From contig JBGAIH010000018.1 of assembly GCA_044225675.1 (NCBI GenBank), positions 41,561 through 105,560 of the forward strand: a stretch of DNA of 64,000 nt, written 5' to 3'. Shown piece after piece: positions 61,799 to 64,000 of the stretch. A program made the translations under genes and the position numbers. Each line of letters opens with the position of its first letter. The first letter of the stretch is position 1. Under the pieces are notes generated by a model. It was not told the DNA's origin. It searched no databases and saw only the letters and a program-made list of their open reading frames with translations. This stretch comes from JACMQX01 sp044225675 (GTDB lineage: Bacteria; Pseudomonadota; Gammaproteobacteria; Burkholderiales; Burkholderiaceae_C).

Positions 61799-62290
61799 AT
61801 GAACACCCCCGCCCCGGGCGCTGCGCCCGCCCCTGAAGCGCAGGCCGCCGGCCCGTCCGCCGCCCCCGGCTCGCCCCCTGCCCCGCCCATGCCTGCGGTG
61901 GCGTCAGTGCCGCCCGCGCACGTCGCGCTCACGCGCAATCTGGCCGTGGGCAGCCTGCTCGGCCTGATCGTGCTGGGTCTGGCCTGGGAGCTGCTGCTGG
62001 CGCCGCTGCGCCCGGGCGGCTCCTGGCTCGCGATCAAGGTGCTGCCACTGTGCATCCCGCTCGCAGGCCTGCTCAAGAACCGCATGTACACCTACCGCTG
62101 GGTGAGCCTGCTGGTGTGGCTGTATTTCACCGAAGGCGTGGTGCGCGCCTGGAGCGACCGCGCGCCCGGCAGCTGGCTGGCGCTCGTGGAAGTCGCGCTG
62201 TGCCTCGTGCTGTTCACCGCCTGCGCGCTGCACGTGCGGCTGCGCCTGCGCAGCGCGCGCACGCAGGTGCCGCTGGAGCCGTCTGCATGA
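61799..62290 (+). CDS. DUF2069 membrane protein
   Basis: A 163-residue protein: a Pro/Ala-rich 45-residue N-terminus, then four membrane segments including WLAIKVLPLCIPLAGLLKNRMYTYRWVSLLVWLYFTEGVVRAWSD, the DUF2069 signature. Overlaps the FAD oxidase gene by 4 bases. Function unknown. Confidence 0.85.
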   Translation: MNTPAPGAAPAPEAQAAGPSAAPGSPPAPPMPAVASVPPAHVALTRNLAVGSLLGLIVLGLAWELLLAPLRPGGSWLAIKVLPLCIPLAGLLKNRMYTYRWVSLLVWLYFTEGVVRAWSDRAPGSWLALVEVALCLVLFTACALHVRLRLRSARTQVPLEPSA

Positions 62291-63702
62291 CAACGCAATT
62301 CATCGACACGCTGCGCGGCATCGCCGGCGCGGCCCATGTGCTGACCGAAGGCGACCTGAGCGCCTGGGAGGTCGACTGGCGCAAGCGCTGGCACGGCAAG
62401 GCGCTGGCCGTGGTGCGGCCGGGCAGCACGGCCGAGGTGGCCGCCGTGGTCAAGGCCTGCGCAGCCGCCGGCGCGAGCCTCGTGCCGCAGGGCGGCAACA
62501 CCGGCATGGTGGGCGGCTCGCAGCCCGACGACACCGGCCGGCAGGTGGTGCTGAGCCTGCAGCGCATGAAGGCCATCCGCGGCTTCGACAAGGGCAACTC
62601 CACCGTCACGGTCGAAGCCGGCTGCGTGCTGCAGACCCTGCAGGAAGCCGCTGCGCAGCAGGGCTATCTGTACCCCCTGAGCCTGGCGGCCGAAGGCAGC
62701 TGCACCATTGGCGGCAACCTGGGCACCAATGCCGGCGGCACGCAGGTGCTGCGCTACGGCAACACGCGCGACCTGTGCCTCGGCCTCGAAGTGGTGACGG
62801 CGCAGGGCGAGGTGTGGAACGGCCTGTCGGGCCTGCGCAAGGACAACACCGGCTACGACCTGCGCGACCTGTTCATCGGCAGCGAAGGCACGCTGGGCGT
62901 GATCACCGCCGCGACGATGAAGCTCTACCCGCTGCCGGCCGCCTCGCTGACCGCCTGGACGGCCGTCCCCTCGCTCGACCATGCGGTGCAGCTGCTGACG
63001 CTCGCGCACCGGCACCTGGGCGCCGGGCTGACCGGCTTCGAGGTGATGGGGCAGTTCGCGCTGAGCCTGGTGGGCAAGCACTTCCCGGCGCAGCGCATCC
63101 CCTTCCTGGCCGACTCGCCCTGGTGCGTGCTGCTGGAGAACGCCGACGACGAGTCCGAGGCGCACGCCCGCGCGCGCTTCGAACACCTGCTGGAGCTGGC
63201 CTTCGAGGAAGGCTGCGTGACGGACGCGGTGGTGGCCGAAAGCCTCACCCAGGCCCACCAGCTGTGGCACGTGCGCGAGAGCATTCCGCTGGCCCAGGCC
63301 GAGGAAGGGCTGAACATCAAGCACGACATCTCGATCCCGGTGTCGCGCATTCCCGAGTTCGTGCGCGTGACCGATGCGCTGCTGCGCCAGGCGATTCCGG
63401 GCGTGCGGCTGGTGAATTTCGGCCATCTGGGCGACGGCAACCTGCACTACAACGTGCAGGCGCCCTCCGGCGGAGACGCGGCGGCCTTTCTGCGCGAGCA
63501 GGAGGAACGCGTGAACGCGCTGGTGTACGACTCGGTGCAGAAGTTCGAGGGTTCGATCTCGGCCGAGCACGGCGTGGGCCTGCTCAAGGTCGACAAGCTC
63601 GAACACCACAAGCCGCCCGTGGCGCTGGCGATGATGCGCGCGATCAAGCAGGCGCTCGACCCGCAGAACATCATGAATCCGGGGCGGGTGCTGCGGGTCT
63701 GA
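62287..63702 (+). CDS. FAD-binding oxidase, GlcD/D-2-hydroxyacid dehydrogenase type
   Basis: A 471-residue VAO-family flavoprotein. The FAD domain has VPQGGNTGMVGGSQPDD and the pyrophosphate loop LGTNAGGTQVLRYGNTRD; the C-terminal domain has the substrate His pair in NFGHLGDGNLHYNV and SAEHGVGLLK. It oxidises D-2-hydroxy acids (glycolate, D-lactate or D-2-hydroxyglutarate). No GlcE/GlcF follows in the window, so it may be the single-subunit D2HGDH-like form. Confidence 0.92.
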   Translation: MTTQFIDTLRGIAGAAHVLTEGDLSAWEVDWRKRWHGKALAVVRPGSTAEVAAVVKACAAAGASLVPQGGNTGMVGGSQPDDTGRQVVLSLQRMKAIRGFDKGNSTVTVEAGCVLQTLQEAAAQQGYLYPLSLAAEGSCTIGGNLGTNAGGTQVLRYGNTRDLCLGLEVVTAQGEVWNGLSGLRKDNTGYDLRDLFIGSEGTLGVITAATMKLYPLPAASLTAWTAVPSLDHAVQLLTLAHRHLGAGLTGFEVMGQFALSLVGKHFPAQRIPFLADSPWCVLLENADDESEAHARARFEHLLELAFEEGCVTDAVVAESLTQAHQLWHVRESIPLAQAEEGLNIKHDISIPVSRIPEFVRVTDALLRQAIPGVRLVNFGHLGDGNLHYNVQAPSGGDAAAFLREQEERVNALVYDSVQKFEGSISAEHGVGLLKVDKLEHHKPPVALAMMRAIKQALDPQNIMNPGRVLRV

Positions 63703-64000
63703 TTCCCGGGCAGCCGCGATATCGCGCATGCTTGACCATTGGGTGCTGGTGAAAATGAGAGGCTCGGTGTTTTCGCTTGTCGATGCACCTCGCGCTGTCT
63801 CGCGGCGGGCGGCAGGCCGGTGGGGGCTCATACTGGAGCGGCCTGCGCTGCGCGCAGGCTCCGCTGCGGTGCTCAGGCGGGGATCGCATCGCACAACTCT
63901 CTCCGCGCTGCGCGCTGCGTTCGGACAGGTGCGATGAGAATGAAACGAAGCGCGCTGCGCGCGCCGATCCCCGCCTTGCGCTCCTCGCCGCTCCAGAAAT
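63703..64000. other. 3' intergenic region with inverted repeat
   Basis: AGGCGGGGATCG (63875-63886) and CGATCCCCGCCT (63965-63976) are perfect 12-base inverted repeats about 78 bases apart, enclosing GC-rich CGCTGCGCGC-type stretches. No gene is convincing. It may be the boundary of a larger repeat continuing beyond the window. Confidence 0.5.

Noticed and set aside
1..64000. CRISPR arrays, insertion sequences and rRNA genes
   Set aside because: No regularly spaced direct repeats, transposase motifs or rRNA signatures were seen anywhere in the window.

Overview
The window is high-G+C DNA packed with short-spaced operons. Its protein families (livKHMGF beside pca/quinate genes, TctC/Bug receptors, PhaZ, DUF2164, DUF2069, FTR1-cytochrome fusion, HxlR, DUF4401/GDYXXLXY) point to a betaproteobacterium of the Comamonadaceae, probably Acidovorax/Paracidovorax-like. 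That placement is inferred from gene content; no rRNA or other marker is present. The effector-like genes described below suggest a bacterium that lives with, or attacks, a eukaryotic host, most likely a plant.

Region by region. (1) 1-12637 is a hydroaromatic/protocatechuate catabolic block: a partial pcaD-like lactonase, aroQ and an alpha/beta hydrolase on the plus strand; then, on the minus strand, a Gfo/Idh oxidoreductase, a pcaB-like cycloisomerase, a 3-dehydroshikimate dehydratase split into two genes (TIM barrel plus HPPD-like half), a complete liv-type ABC importer and a catabolic shikimate/quinate dehydrogenase. A divergent IclR regulator faces the block across an intergenic region with four GTTCG-type operator repeats. 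(2) 12844-24124 carries small conserved proteins, an FTR1/cytochrome c iron permease, two DMT exporters, an MFS transporter and a single-chain indolepyruvate ferredoxin oxidoreductase. (3) 26207-35623 holds a DUF1275 protein, then an operon running carotenoid-cleavage-type oxygenase, Bug receptor, CoA ligase, SDR, DUF1295, aroC, with a divergent double-HxlR regulator. (4) 35740-46220 carries a cupin, a GST, PhaZ, a CBS protein, MetY, a hydrolase and the DUF2157/DUF4401 membrane pair. (5) 49633-63702 carries coniferyl-aldehyde-type dehydrogenase, FMN and VOC proteins, a NYN protein, P450, DUF962, YihY, DUF2069 and a GlcD-type FAD oxidase.

The most interesting layer is laid over this core. Five single genes, each wedged between conserved metabolic genes, look like secreted effectors: 24414-26210, 39129-40337, 46295-48871 (with its own CesT-type secretion chaperone at 48955-49419), 51149-53401 and 57837-60335. 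They have long Ser/Pro/Arg-rich disordered N-termini followed by helical bodies, and the last two are visibly lower in G+C than their neighbours. The 51149-53401 protein has an OTU deubiquitinase core (DGNCLF and NHF), a textbook ubiquitin-interacting motif, a basic KRRRV stretch and four 34-residue repeats. The 57837-60335 protein is its paralogue: the same helical module is present twice, followed by an OTU-like domain in which the catalytic Cys is Ser. Three of the five genes share a near-palindrome, TATACG-N2-CGTATA, 50-95 bases upstream of the start. I read this as a dispersed, co-regulated set of type III-like effectors acting on host ubiquitin signalling. No secretion apparatus is in the window, so the secretion route is inferred.
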